From Polaribacter sp. (lineage in GTDB: Bacteria > Bacteroidota > Bacteroidia > Flavobacteriales > Flavobacteriaceae), in the NCBI GenBank assembly GCA_029238315.1, contig JAQWGI010000005.1:1-40479 (forward strand): a DNA stretch of 40,479 bases. The letters are read 5' to 3'. Made by a program: the position numbers and the translations under genes. A model generated the notes under the pieces. The model worked only from the letters and a program-made list of their open reading frames with translations, was not told the origin of the DNA and did not search any database. Shown one piece after another: positions 10,361-17,408 of the stretch. How positions within the stretch are numbered: position 1 is the first letter of the stretch; each line of letters begins with the position of its first letter.

Positions 10361-10368
10361 TATTTTTG
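10361..10368 (+). promoter_or_regulatory. Promoter -7 box for deoC
   Basis: TATTTTTG fits TAnnTTTG exactly. It lies after the upstream terminator and 22 bases before the deoC ATG at 10391. No clear -33 TTTG is seen at the ideal spacing. Confidence 0.6.
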
Positions 10369-10390
10369 TATATGAATGTAATAATTGCCT

Positions 10391-11134
10391 ATGGGATTAT
10401 CAAAATATATAGATGCTACCTATTTAAAAACACCAATGCAAGCTGGTATTTCGGAAAAAGAAACAGCGGCCATTGTTAAAAAACTAATATTAGATGCAAT
10501 AGCATTTAATTTTAAATTGGTAATGCTAAGGGCAAACTATATTTCTTTGGCTAAAGAAATGATAAAAGCATCAAATACAGCTGTTTTAGTAGGTACTGTT
10601 ATTGGCTTTCATGAAGGTATAAGTTCAATCCAAGAAAAGTTAGAAGAGTGTCAGGCAGCAATAAACTTAGGCGTAGATGATTTAGATTTTGTTGTAAATT
10701 ACAGAGCTTTTAAAGAAGGGAAGTTGACATTGGTTAAAGAAGAAGTGTTTAAAGGAACTACTTTAGGTTTACAGCATCATAAAACGGTTAAATGGATTAT
10801 AGAGGTTGCGGCTCTTAAAAACAATGAGATTGCAGAAATTACTCAGTTGATTCAGAAAGTTGTTGTTGATAATTTTGGGCTAGAGAAAGCAAAAAATGTT
10901 TATGTCAAATCTTCTACAGGTTTCTATAGCACTGAAAATAATAGGCCAAATGGAGCTACTTTTGAATCTATAAAAATAATGTCCCAAAATGCAGGGCCAT
11001 TAAAAGTAAAAGCGGCAGGAGGAATAAAGTCAAGAAATGATGCTTTAAAAATGATTACATTAGGTGTGCAGAGAATAGGTACCTCTTCTGCAAAAGAAAT
11101 AATTAAAAAACTTCATGTTAATTCAGAATACTAG
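10391..11134 (+). CDS. deoC: Deoxyribose-phosphate aldolase
   Basis: DeoC cleaves 2-deoxyribose 5-phosphate to acetaldehyde and glyceraldehyde 3-phosphate in deoxynucleoside salvage. The protein has 247 residues. Lys173 in YVKSSTGF is the Schiff-base lysine, Lys207 in VKAAGGIKS is the second active-site lysine, and Asp99 in DDLDFVVNY matches the catalytic aspartate. The strand that in the E. coli enzyme carries an active-site cysteine reads KLVMLRANYI here; this variation is, as far as I recall, common in flavobacterial members. An earlier TTG at 10385 is possible, but the ATG at 10391 gives the natural start MGLSKYIDATYLK. The acyltransferase gene follows after 2 bases, so the two are co-transcribed. 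Confidence 0.93.
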   Translation: MGLSKYIDATYLKTPMQAGISEKETAAIVKKLILDAIAFNFKLVMLRANYISLAKEMIKASNTAVLVGTVIGFHEGISSIQEKLEECQAAINLGVDDLDFVVNYRAFKEGKLTLVKEEVFKGTTLGLQHHKTVKWIIEVAALKNNEIAEITQLIQKVVVDNFGLEKAKNVYVKSSTGFYSTENNRPNGATFESIKIMSQNAGPLKVKAAGGIKSRNDALKMITLGVQRIGTSSAKEIIKKLHVNSEY

Positions 11135-11136
11135 CA

Positions 11137-11733
11137 ATGATTAGATATAAAGCACACGAAACAGCCGTCATAGATAATGGTTCTAGGATCGGAAAAGGAA
11201 CTACTATTTGGCACTTTAGTCATATAATGTCTAATTGCATCATTGGAGAAAATTGTAATATAGGTCAGAATGTAGTTGTGTCGCCAGATGTAATTTTAGG
11301 GAACAATGTAAAGGTGCAAAATAATGTATCTATTTATACAGGTGTTATTTGTGAAGATGATGTTTTTTTGGGGCCGTCAATGGTTTTTACAAATGTAATA
11401 AACCCCAGAAGTGCCATTAATAGAAAAACTCAATTTACTAAAACTATAGTAGAAAAAGGAGCTAGTATTGGTGCTAATGCAACAATAGTTTGTGGAAATA
11501 ATATTGGTGCTTTTTCCTTTATAGGTGCGGGTGCCGTGGTAGTGAAAGAGGTGCTTCCGTATGCATTGGTTGTAGGGAATCCATCGAAACAAATAGGGTG
11601 GATTAGCGAGTATGGGCATCGATTGAATTTTGATGAAAACGGAATTGCAATTTGTGCCGAGAGTAACGAAGAGTACCAATTAAAAAACAATAACGTTTCT
11701 AGGCTTAAAAAAAACACCAAAAAATCCATCTAA
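11137..11733 (+). CDS. Hexapeptide-repeat acyltransferase, WbpD/WlbB-like
   Basis: This 198-residue protein is built of left-handed beta-helix hexapeptide repeats (for example IGKGTTIWHFSHI, IGENCNIGQNV, VILGNNVKVQNNV, IGANATIVCGNNIG), ending with a short C-terminal tail. The pattern HFSHIMSNCIIGENCNIGQN and the ending VVGNPSKQIGWISEYG are typical of the WbpD/WlbB group, which N-acetylates UDP-2-acetamido-3-amino-glucuronate on the way to cell-surface polysaccharides. Substrate cannot be fixed from sequence alone. Other sugar N- or O-acetyltransferases of the fold are possible. The gene is not inside an O-antigen cluster: it sits directly behind deoC, 2 bases apart, an odd metabolic pairing. 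A terminator lies about 70 bases downstream. Confidence 0.82.
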   Translation: MIRYKAHETAVIDNGSRIGKGTTIWHFSHIMSNCIIGENCNIGQNVVVSPDVILGNNVKVQNNVSIYTGVICEDDVFLGPSMVFTNVINPRSAINRKTQFTKTIVEKGASIGANATIVCGNNIGAFSFIGAGAVVVKEVLPYALVVGNPSKQIGWISEYGHRLNFDENGIAICAESNEEYQLKNNNVSRLKKNTKKSI

Positions 11734-11749
11734 ACTCTTTAGAAGTTTG

Positions 11750-11757
11750 TATATTTG
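11750..11757 (+). promoter_or_regulatory. -7 promoter box in front of a possible small RNA
   Basis: TATATTTG matches TAnnTTTG exactly and lies 17 bases after the acyltransferase stop codon, where no coding gene follows on this strand until 12261. No -33 TTTG is evident at the ideal distance. Confidence 0.45.
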
Positions 11758-11826
11758 AAACGTGGTGTAAAAACCACTTTCTTTTTCATAGCAATTTTTC
11801 CACTCTAACTTAGAGTGGGTTTTTTT
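11758..11826 (+). ncRNA. Possible short regulatory RNA or structured 3' UTR
   Basis: Between a TAnnTTTG box and an intrinsic terminator lies a stretch of about 69 bases that can fold into two hairpins. The first is GTGGT/ACCAC (11762-11766 with 11773-11777). The second is the terminator stem at 11800-11818. They are separated by a pyrimidine-rich linker. There is no plausible open reading frame. It could be an independent small RNA of about 60-70 nt or simply the 3' end of the deoC-acyltransferase messenger. I do not recognise it as a named family. Confidence 0.35.
11800..11826 (+). terminator. Intrinsic terminator after the acyltransferase / small RNA
   Basis: The stem CCACTCTA (11800-11807) pairs with TAGAGTGG (11811-11818) across a three-base loop, followed by G and a run of seven T (11820-11826). 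It ends plus-strand transcription before the minus-strand tRNA genes. Confidence 0.88.
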
Positions 11827-11851
11827 ATGTTTAAAAAGTTGTGATTGTTTC

Positions 11852-11885
11852 AAAAAAAAAGCCTTAACAAATAAATGTTAAGACT
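11852..11885 (-). terminator. Intrinsic terminator of the tRNA-Gly/tRNA-Leu transcript
   Basis: On the minus strand the stem formed by 11885-11877 and 11868-11860 has nine pairs (one G-T). It is followed by nine T residues, seen as A at 11852-11860 on the plus strand. It lies 7 bases beyond the tRNA-Leu 3' end. Confidence 0.8.
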
Positions 11886-11891
11886 TTCTTG

Positions 11892-11977
11892 TACTCAAGA
11901 TGGGACTTGAACCCATACGGGCATTACTGCCCACTGGATTTTAAGTCCAGCGTGTCTACCAATTCCACCACTTGAGC
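11892..11977 (-). tRNA. tRNA-Leu (anticodon UAA)
   Basis: The minus strand folds into an 86-nt class II tRNA. The acceptor stem is GCTCAAG with CTTGAGT (first pair G-U) and the discriminator is A. The anticodon loop reads CTTAAAA, giving UAA for leucine. The long variable arm (TGGGCAGTAATGCCCGT region) is typical of tRNA-Leu, and the T-arm GGGTTCAAGTCCC is intact. CCA is not encoded. It follows tRNA-Gly by 24 bases in the same direction. Confidence 0.96.
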
Positions 11978-12001
11978 ATTGGTATGTTATATGTAAAATA
12001 G

Positions 12002-12073
12002 AGCGAAAGACGGGATTTGAACCCGCGACCCCCACCTTGGCAAGGTGATGCTCTACCCCTGAGCTACTTTCGC
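12002..12073 (-). tRNA. tRNA-Gly (anticodon GCC)
   Basis: A 72-nt tRNA on the minus strand. The acceptor stem is GCGAAAG with CTTTCGC and the discriminator is U, the usual base for tRNA-Gly. The D-arm is GCTCAGGGGTAGAGC. The anticodon stem-loop CACCTTGCCAAGGTG has anticodon GCC, and the T-arm is GCGGGTTCAAATCCCGT. CCA is not encoded. It is the first gene of a two-tRNA transcript. Confidence 0.97.
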
Positions 12074-12121
12074 GCAGTATATTTTTATTTTAATGAACTA
12101 GCATATCTTTCAATGCGGGTG

Positions 12122-12151
12122 CAAAGTTAAAACAAAAAAGCAAATACCAAA
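12122..12151 (-). promoter_or_regulatory. Promoter of the tRNA-Gly/tRNA-Leu transcript
   Basis: On the minus strand TTTG (12151-12148) is followed after 18 bases by TAACTTTG (12129-12122), an exact TAnnTTTG. The layout agrees with the Bacteroidota -33/-7 promoter. Transcription would start about 40-45 bases before tRNA-Gly. Confidence 0.72.
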
Positions 12152-12231
12152 GATTTTTTTAAAATATTTTAAATTTTAATTCAAAAGGTGTTTTATAGCA
12201 TAAAAAACTAAAAATTTAGAGGAGAATGAAA

Positions 12232-12239
12232 TATCTTTG
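12232..12239 (+). promoter_or_regulatory. Promoter -7 box for ctaB
   Basis: TATCTTTG matches TAnnTTTG exactly and lies 21 bases before the ATG at 12261. It also explains why the in-frame TTG at 12237 should not be used as the start: that codon lies inside the promoter. Confidence 0.65.
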
Positions 12240-12260
12240 CAAAAGATTTTAGAAGAAAAG

Positions 12261-13163
12261 ATGAATACAATTTCTAACATAGAAAATAAACCTACGATTA
12301 AACACTTTGTGTCAGACTTTAAGCAGCTTACAAAAGTTGGTTTATCTCTAAGTGTTGTGTTTTCTTCAATAGCGGGTTACTTATTAGCAGCAGAAATTGT
12401 AGATGGTTTTATTATTTTACAATTAGCAGTTGGTGGTTATTTTATGGTTGGTGCATCAAATGCATTTAATCAAATTATAGAAAAAGATACAGATTCTTTG
12501 ATGAAAAGAACAATGAATAGACCATTGCCAACGGAAAGAATGACTGTTTCAACAGCCTTAACCATTGCAATTTTATTTACGATCTCAGGAATCGCAATTC
12601 TGTATAACATCAATGCTAAGTCTGCATTGTTTGGAGCTATTTCAATTTTTTTATACACGAGTGTTTACACGCCTTTAAAGTCAGTTACTCCCTTAACTGT
12701 TTTTGTGGGTGCAATACCAGGCGCAATTCCTTTTATGTTAGGTTGGGTAGCGGCAACAAATCAGTTTGGTATCGAGGCTGGTTTTTTATTTTTAATCCAG
12801 TTTTTTTGGCAATTTCCTCACTTTTGGGCAATTGGTTGGTTACAATTTGAAGAGTATCAAAAAGCCGGATTTAATATGTTGCCAATGAATAAAAAAGATA
12901 AAGGAGCCATTAAGCAAATTATCTTTTACACATTTATAATGATAATGGTTTCTATCGCACCAGTTTTAAAAGTTACAGGTGCTTTTTATATTTATCCGGC
13001 AACAGCAATAATAATAGCATTGGCGGGTTGTTCGATGTTGTATTACGCAATTCAGCTTTACAAAACAGAGGCAAATATAGAAGCTAGAAAACTAATGTTA
13101 TCAAGTGTGGTTTATATCACATTGGTACAGGTAATTTATGTAGTTGATAAATTTTTACATTAA
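12261..13163 (+). CDS. ctaB: Protoheme IX farnesyltransferase (heme O synthase)
   Basis: CtaB (CyoE in other species) attaches a farnesyl chain to heme B to make heme O, the precursor of heme A for the oxidase encoded next door. The 300-residue protein has about eight to nine membrane helices. The prenyl-diphosphate binding motif is clear: N70, D76 and D78 in NQIIEKDTDSLMKRTMNRPL. Further conserved parts are YTPLKSVTPLTVFVGAIPGAIP and FFWQFPHFWAIGW. The ATG at 12261 is chosen over the upstream TTG because a TAnnTTTG promoter box covers that codon. A subunit III gene follows after 5 bases, so this is the first gene of an oxidase operon. Confidence 0.95.
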   Translation: MNTISNIENKPTIKHFVSDFKQLTKVGLSLSVVFSSIAGYLLAAEIVDGFIILQLAVGGYFMVGASNAFNQIIEKDTDSLMKRTMNRPLPTERMTVSTALTIAILFTISGIAILYNINAKSALFGAISIFLYTSVYTPLKSVTPLTVFVGAIPGAIPFMLGWVAATNQFGIEAGFLFLIQFFWQFPHFWAIGWLQFEEYQKAGFNMLPMNKKDKGAIKQIIFYTFIMIMVSIAPVLKVTGAFYIYPATAIIIALAGCSMLYYAIQLYKTEANIEARKLMLSSVVYITLVQVIYVVDKFLH

Positions 13164-13168
13164 AGCAT

Positions 13169-13753
13169 ATGAGTCAAGAAAGTTTACAATCTGAATTAAA
13201 AGTTGCAAAAAAGAAATCAGCGAAACCAATGTTATGGATTTCAATGATAAGCATGACGATGTTTTTTGCGGGCTTAACAAGTGCATACGTGGTAAGTAGA
13301 AAAAGAGAAGATTGGGTTTCATTTGATTTGCCAGCAGCATTTTACATTAGTACTCTATTAATTGTACTAAGTAGTTTAACATTTATTTTATCACAATATT
13401 TATTGAAAAAAAACAACAAAAGGGGCAGTTTCATTTTGTTATTACTAACATTAGTTTTAGGAGTAGGATTTGTTTTTTATCAATATGAAGGATTTTTACA
13501 GTTAAGAAATGTAGGTCTATTTTTTACCGGACCAAACAGTACTGTTTCTACATCTTTTATTATTGGGATTACATTTATGCACGTTTTACATCTAATTGCT
13601 GGAATAATTGTGCTGCTAGTAGTAATTTATAATCATTTTAAATCTAAGTATAATCCTGCGGAAATGCTTGGTTTTGAGCTTGGTGCAATATTTTGGCACT
13701 TTGTAGGAGTACTTTGGATGTATCTATTTTTCTTTTTCTATTTTATTAGATGA
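13169..13753 (+). CDS. Cytochrome c oxidase subunit III family protein (short form)
   Basis: This 194-residue integral membrane protein has five hydrophobic helices and family signatures such as KPMLWISMISMTMFFAGLTSAYVVSR near the start, GITFMHVLHLIAGI, and GAIFWHFVGVLWMYLFFFFY at the end. Subunit III is a non-catalytic core subunit of heme-copper oxidases and stabilises proton uptake by subunit I. Bacteroidota usually carry two subunit III genes in tandem; this is the shorter. It begins 5 bases after ctaB. Subunits I and II are not in the window. Confidence 0.88.
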   Translation: MSQESLQSELKVAKKKSAKPMLWISMISMTMFFAGLTSAYVVSRKREDWVSFDLPAAFYISTLLIVLSSLTFILSQYLLKKNNKRGSFILLLLTLVLGVGFVFYQYEGFLQLRNVGLFFTGPNSTVSTSFIIGITFMHVLHLIAGIIVLLVVIYNHFKSKYNPAEMLGFELGAIFWHFVGVLWMYLFFFFYFIR

Positions 13754-13764
13754 TGAAAATTACG

Positions 13765-13772
13765 TAATTTTG
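13765..13772 (+). promoter_or_regulatory. Possible internal promoter -7 box before the long subunit III gene
   Basis: TAATTTTG matches TAnnTTTG and sits in the 53-base gap after the short subunit III gene, 34 bases before the next ATG. It may give separate expression of the downstream half of the operon. Confidence 0.45.
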
Positions 13773-13806
13773 ACAAACTTTTAAAAATTAATTAACAAAG
13801 ATATTT

Positions 13807-14817
13807 ATGGGAGCAACTATTGCTGTAAATTCTGAAGACAAAAATACCTGGAGCGGAGGTGGAAATAGACCTTTTGGAGCTAGCTACGGAAAAATGATGA
13901 TGTGGTTTTTTATCGTATCAGATGCATTAACTTTTTCTGGATTCTTAGCCGCATACGGTTTAACAAGATTTAAATTTATTGATTCTTGGCCAATTGCCGA
14001 TGAAGTATTTACACACTTTCCGTTTTTGCATGGTGTACACGCACCAATGTATTATGTAGCATTAATGACATTTATCTTAATTTTCTCATCTGTAACAATG
14101 GTATTAGCAGTTGATGCTGGTCATCAAATGAAGAAAAAGAAAGTTACTATTTACATGTTTTTGACCATTGTTGGAGGGGTAATTTTCTTAGGATCTCAAG
14201 CATGGGAATGGAAAAACTTTATAAAAGGTTCTTACGGAGCAGTTCAAACAACAGATGGTAAAATTTTACAATTTGTAACTCAAGACGGTGTTAATGAAAA
14301 AGGAGAAAAGGTATTCCATCAAGTTGCCTTAACGGACTTTGTGGTAGAAGCCCATGAAGAAAGAGTAACACACACCAGAAAAAATGGTTTATGGAATGAA
14401 AGTGGTGAAACTTTACCAACTTACTCTGTAAATGAAGTTGTAAGCTCATACAATAGCAATGCTGATGTTTTAATCAGAATTGAAAAAATGGATTTAGCAA
14501 CAAAACAAAAAATAGTACTTTCTAAAGAAGAAGGAGCGCGTTACTTATTAAACGCAAAACAGGTGGTAGAAGGAGCAAACCTTCATGTAAATGAATATGG
14601 AAATCCAATATTTGCAGATTTCTTTTTCTTCATTACTGGTTTTCATGGTTTTCACGTATTTTCTGGAGTACTGTTAAATATTATTATCTTTTTTAATGTT
14701 ATTCTTGGAACATATGAACGAAGAGGACATTATGAAATGGTAGAAAAAGTAGGATTATATTGGCACTTTGTAGATTTAGTTTGGGTATTTGTATTCACAT
14801 TCTTCTATTTAGTTTAA
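13807..14817 (+). CDS. Cytochrome c oxidase subunit III (long form with soluble insert)
   Basis: A second subunit III protein of 336 residues. Helices at about 30-50, 80-102, 114-131, 270-296 and 315-335 carry the usual motifs: SDALTFSGFLAAYGLTRF, the HGFHVFSG stretch, and GLYWHFVDLVWVFVFTFFYL. Between the third helix and the HGFH helix lies a hydrophilic insert of about 125 residues (141-267) that the classical protein of about 260 residues lacks. It is rich in charged residues and has no cysteine. I recall such inserts in other flavobacterial oxidases, so it is probably clade-specific. The insert probably faces one side of the membrane and may contact an electron donor or an additional subunit. 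Confidence 0.9.
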   Translation: MGATIAVNSEDKNTWSGGGNRPFGASYGKMMMWFFIVSDALTFSGFLAAYGLTRFKFIDSWPIADEVFTHFPFLHGVHAPMYYVALMTFILIFSSVTMVLAVDAGHQMKKKKVTIYMFLTIVGGVIFLGSQAWEWKNFIKGSYGAVQTTDGKILQFVTQDGVNEKGEKVFHQVALTDFVVEAHEERVTHTRKNGLWNESGETLPTYSVNEVVSSYNSNADVLIRIEKMDLATKQKIVLSKEEGARYLLNAKQVVEGANLHVNEYGNPIFADFFFFITGFHGFHVFSGVLLNIIIFFNVILGTYERRGHYEMVEKVGLYWHFVDLVWVFVFTFFYLV

Positions 14818-14836
14818 TTATAAAAAGATTATAAAA

Positions 14837-15184
14837 ATGGCACACGCACACGAATCTAATACAAAAAGAATATGGATGGTATTTGCAATACTTTCTGTAA
14901 TAACCATTGTAGAAGTTATTTTCGGTATTATAAAACCAGATAGTTTACATTTAACAAGTATTTTAGGAACAAGTCCTTTAAACTGGATATTTATTATTTT
15001 AACCTTATTTAAAGCTTACGGTATTACTTGGGCTTTTATGCACATGGAAGGTGAAAAAAAATGGTTTAGAAGATCTGTTGTTTGGACTGCAGTATTTTTA
15101 ATCTGTTATATAGTAACGCTATTCTTAATTGAAGGAGGTTATTTGTTTGATACATTGGCTCCTTTAACAAACTGGAAATACTAA
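14837..15184 (+). CDS. Cytochrome c oxidase subunit IV family protein
   Basis: A small 115-residue membrane protein with three hydrophobic helices (about 12-30, 43-70 and 78-102). The arrangement KRIWMVFAILSVITIVEVIFGI and LFKAYGITWAFMHMEGEKKW matches the prokaryotic subunit IV family, an accessory subunit of aa3/caa3-type oxidases. It follows the long subunit III gene by 19 bases and is closed by an intrinsic terminator, so it ends the structural part of the oxidase operon. Confidence 0.87.
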   Translation: MAHAHESNTKRIWMVFAILSVITIVEVIFGIIKPDSLHLTSILGTSPLNWIFIILTLFKAYGITWAFMHMEGEKKWFRRSVVWTAVFLICYIVTLFLIEGGYLFDTLAPLTNWKY

Positions 15185-15202
15185 TTTGTAACAATATTAT
15201 TT

Positions 15203-15228
15203 AAGGTGGTTTTTACCACCTTTTTTTT
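15203..15228 (+). terminator. Intrinsic terminator between oxidase subunit IV and the next gene
   Basis: AAGGTGGT (15203-15210) pairs with ACCACCTT (15215-15222) around a TTTT loop, followed by six more T (15223-15228). It ends only 5 bases before the next ATG at 15234. Downstream expression would therefore need read-through, or the hairpin also affects translation of the next gene. Confidence 0.85.
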
Positions 15229-15233
15229 GGATT

Positions 15234-15881
15234 ATGAAGAAAAATAAAACAAGAAAAACACTCATATTATCGGTCCTATTCTTAGGCCCTTTAATTTTTT
15301 ATATCTTTCTTTCATTAGGAATTTATCATCACGCAAATTTGCCAATTTTAACAGATAAAGTTGAAGATGTAAAAGGAGAAGCTTCTTTTAAAAACCATTT
15401 TTCTGTGGTAAGCTTTTTAGGAACCGATGTAGGAAACAATAAAGCTGGAATTTTTAATCTTAATGAGGTTATTTATAAAAGATATAAAAAGAGTTTATAT
15501 TTTCAGGCAGTTTTAATTGCTCCTGTTGGTACTGAATTAGAAGTTGAAACTTTAAAAAAGAAACTAAGTACTTATAGAGATATAGATAACTGGAGGTTTG
15601 TTTTTATGGATGCGGATGACATTAAATCTTTGTTTAAAAGCTTTGATACTCCTTATGTAATTAACCAAGATTTAAGTTCAGAATATACTTTTATTATAGA
15701 TAGAGAGCTGCGTTTAAGAGGTAGAAAAGACGATGAAGATACAAAAGGTGGTAGATTATACGGTTATAAAACAAGCTCTGTAAACGATCTTAAAAATAAA
15801 ATGAAAAAAGATCTAGAGATTATATATTATCAATTAAAGAAGTCTATAGAAAAAGAAAAACGCTTTAAACGTAAAATATAA
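15234..15881 (+). CDS. Membrane-anchored thioredoxin-like protein without cysteines
   Basis: This 215-residue protein has one N-terminal membrane anchor (about 9-31) and a periplasmic domain. Segments such as FSVVSFLGTDVG, LYFQAVLIAP and EYTFIIDRELRLRGR look like a thioredoxin/Sco-like fold. It contains no cysteine at all, so it cannot act as a thiol redox protein or bind copper through a CxxxC motif. The C-terminal 40 residues are very basic. It is placed directly in front of a true Sco protein (5-base gap), which suggests a helper role in oxidase copper-site assembly, but this is inference. I know it only as a conserved hypothetical of flavobacterial oxidase loci. Confidence 0.72.
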   Translation: MKKNKTRKTLILSVLFLGPLIFYIFLSLGIYHHANLPILTDKVEDVKGEASFKNHFSVVSFLGTDVGNNKAGIFNLNEVIYKRYKKSLYFQAVLIAPVGTELEVETLKKKLSTYRDIDNWRFVFMDADDIKSLFKSFDTPYVINQDLSSEYTFIIDRELRLRGRKDDEDTKGGRLYGYKTSSVNDLKNKMKKDLEIIYYQLKKSIEKEKRFKRKI

Positions 15882-15886
15882 ATAAG

Positions 15887-16531
15887 ATGAAAAAAAAGTA
15901 TTCTTATGTAGGAGTTTCTTTTGTGATTTTACTTTTTGGAATTTATGTAGTGCCAAAAGTAATTCAAAAATTTCAAAAATCAGATTTAGTTACTTTCAAT
16001 AAAGTACCAGATTTTGAGTTTACCAACCATAATGGCAATATAATTACCAATAAAAATTTTGAAGGAAAAGTCTATGTTGTAGAGTTCTTTTTTACAACTT
16101 GCCCTTCAATTTGTCCTATTATGAATCAAAAAATGATTGCTATTCAGAACGAATTTTATGGCAACCCAAATTTTGGCATCGCTTCTGTTTCAATAACACC
16201 AGATATTGACACTCCAAAAGTATTGAGTGCGTATAGAAATACACATAATATCACTAGTAGTAACTGGCAAATGTTAACCGGTAAAAGCCAGCAGTATGTA
16301 TACGATTTATCTAACAAAGGCTTTAAGTTATATGCTGGAAACGGAGATGGAGATCATGGAGGGTTTGAACATTCTGGTCTTTTTGCACTTATTGATAAAG
16401 CAGGAAATATTAGATCTAGAAAAGATGAATACGGTAATCCAATTATGTATTATAGAGCGTTAGAAGAAGGTGTTTTTCCTGATCAAATTAAAGAATTAAA
16501 AGAAGATATAAATATTTTATTAAATGAATAA
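15887..16531 (+). CDS. SCO1/SenC family copper chaperone
   Basis: Sco proteins deliver copper to, or reduce, the CuA site of cytochrome c oxidase subunit II. This 214-residue protein has an N-terminal membrane anchor (about 5-25) and a periplasmic thioredoxin fold. The copper ligands are visible: Cys72 and Cys76 in TTCPSICP, and His162 in FEHSGLFALID. The segment SITPDIDTPKVLSAY is also characteristic. Its end overlaps the start of the DUF420 gene by 8 bases, consistent with translational coupling in an oxidase assembly operon. Confidence 0.93.
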   Translation: MKKKYSYVGVSFVILLFGIYVVPKVIQKFQKSDLVTFNKVPDFEFTNHNGNIITNKNFEGKVYVVEFFFTTCPSICPIMNQKMIAIQNEFYGNPNFGIASVSITPDIDTPKVLSAYRNTHNITSSNWQMLTGKSQQYVYDLSNKGFKLYAGNGDGDHGGFEHSGLFALIDKAGNIRSRKDEYGNPIMYYRALEEGVFPDQIKELKEDINILLNE

Positions 16532-17069
16532 AGAAACTTCACTTCAAGAAAAAAAGTACAATAGAATTATTATTGCTTTGTCCATAATAATCCCAATTGC
16601 TGTTGCATTATTATTTGGTGTTAATTTAAAACAAATGGGTTTTAATATAGAGCCATTAACCTTTTTACCACCTATTTATGCATCCATAAATGCATTTACC
16701 GCAGTGTTGCTTATAGCTGCAATTGTGGCTATAAAAAAAGGAAATAAAAAACTTCATGAACAATTAAACACAGCTGCAATTGCTTGTTCTGTATTGTTTT
16801 TGCTTATGTATATTGCATATCATATGACTTCAGAATCTACAAAATATGGAGGAGAAGGAGTTGTTAAATATGTATACTATTTTATTTTGTTTACCCATAT
16901 ATTATTGTCAATAGCCGTTATTCCTTTTGTGCTTATCACTTTTGTAAGAGCAAAATTAGGTAAGTTCGCTGCACATAAAAAAATTGCAAAGATTACATTT
17001 CCTTTGTGGTTGTATGTAGCAGTTACCGGTGTAGTAGTTTATTTAATGATTTCTCCATATTATTTATAA
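16524..17069 (+). CDS. DUF420 family membrane protein
   Basis: A 181-residue protein with five or six predicted membrane helices. It carries histidines in helices typical of DUF420, for instance AYHMTSES, YYFILFTHILLS and KFAAHKKIAKITFPLWLYVAVTGVVVY. DUF420 proteins (CtaM of Firmicutes is a relative by name and context) are linked to maturation of heme-copper oxidases. The gene overlaps the Sco gene by 8 bases at its start, and its stop codon overlaps the next ATG as TAATG. Such tight spacing supports a shared function in oxidase assembly. Confidence 0.85.
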   Translation: MNKETSLQEKKYNRIIIALSIIIPIAVALLFGVNLKQMGFNIEPLTFLPPIYASINAFTAVLLIAAIVAIKKGNKKLHEQLNTAAIACSVLFLLMYIAYHMTSESTKYGGEGVVKYVYYFILFTHILLSIAVIPFVLITFVRAKLGKFAAHKKIAKITFPLWLYVAVTGVVVYLMISPYYL

Positions 17070-17281
17070 TGATGAAAAAAGCAATTTTATTATTCACGCT
17101 CTTTTTTGTAATAGATGCAAATGCACAATGCGCAATGTGTAAAGCCGTTGTAGAAAACGGAGATGTAGATATGGCAGAAGGTATTAATTCTGGAATTACT
17201 TATCTAATGGCAATTCCCTACTTATTAGTTGCGTTTTTTGCTTATATTTTATTCCGATATAAAAAGAAGGTAAAAAATTAA
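17069..17281 (+). CDS. Small membrane protein with CxxC motif after the signal peptide
   Basis: A 70-residue protein. The ATG at 17069 overlaps the preceding stop codon, and a second ATG follows at once. An upstream in-frame TTG or ATG would lie deep inside the DUF420 gene and would destroy the signal peptide. The sequence is a signal peptide (KKAILLFTLFFVIDANA), then QCAMCKAVVENGD with a CxxC motif, a short linker, and one C-terminal membrane helix (about 45-64) ending in basic residues. The CxxC pair near the mature N-terminus could bind a metal or form a disulfide. As last gene of the oxidase assembly set, a role in copper or heme handling is plausible but unproven. Confidence 0.72.
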   Translation: MMKKAILLFTLFFVIDANAQCAMCKAVVENGDVDMAEGINSGITYLMAIPYLLVAFFAYILFRYKKKVKN

Positions 17282-17408
17282 CACTTTAATAAGACAAGAA
17301 ATCTGTAACAAATTCTACTTTCGCTCGTCAAATAGACAGTGTGAAATAATAAGATGCCTTCTTGTTTTTAAAAGCACAATCAAAACTAATCATTATTTAA
17401 AAAAAAAT

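Noticed and set aside
12237..12260. Earlier TTG start for ctaB
   Set aside because: It falls inside an exact TAnnTTTG promoter box; the ATG at 12261 is the natural start.
17006..17068. Longer N-terminus for the small CxxC protein
   Set aside because: It would lie wholly inside the DUF420 gene and bury the clear signal peptide that begins at 17069.
17294..17375. Long-range pairing CAAGAA/TTCTTG upstream of the TolC-family gene
   Set aside because: Six-base complementarity over about 80 bases is expected by chance in this composition.
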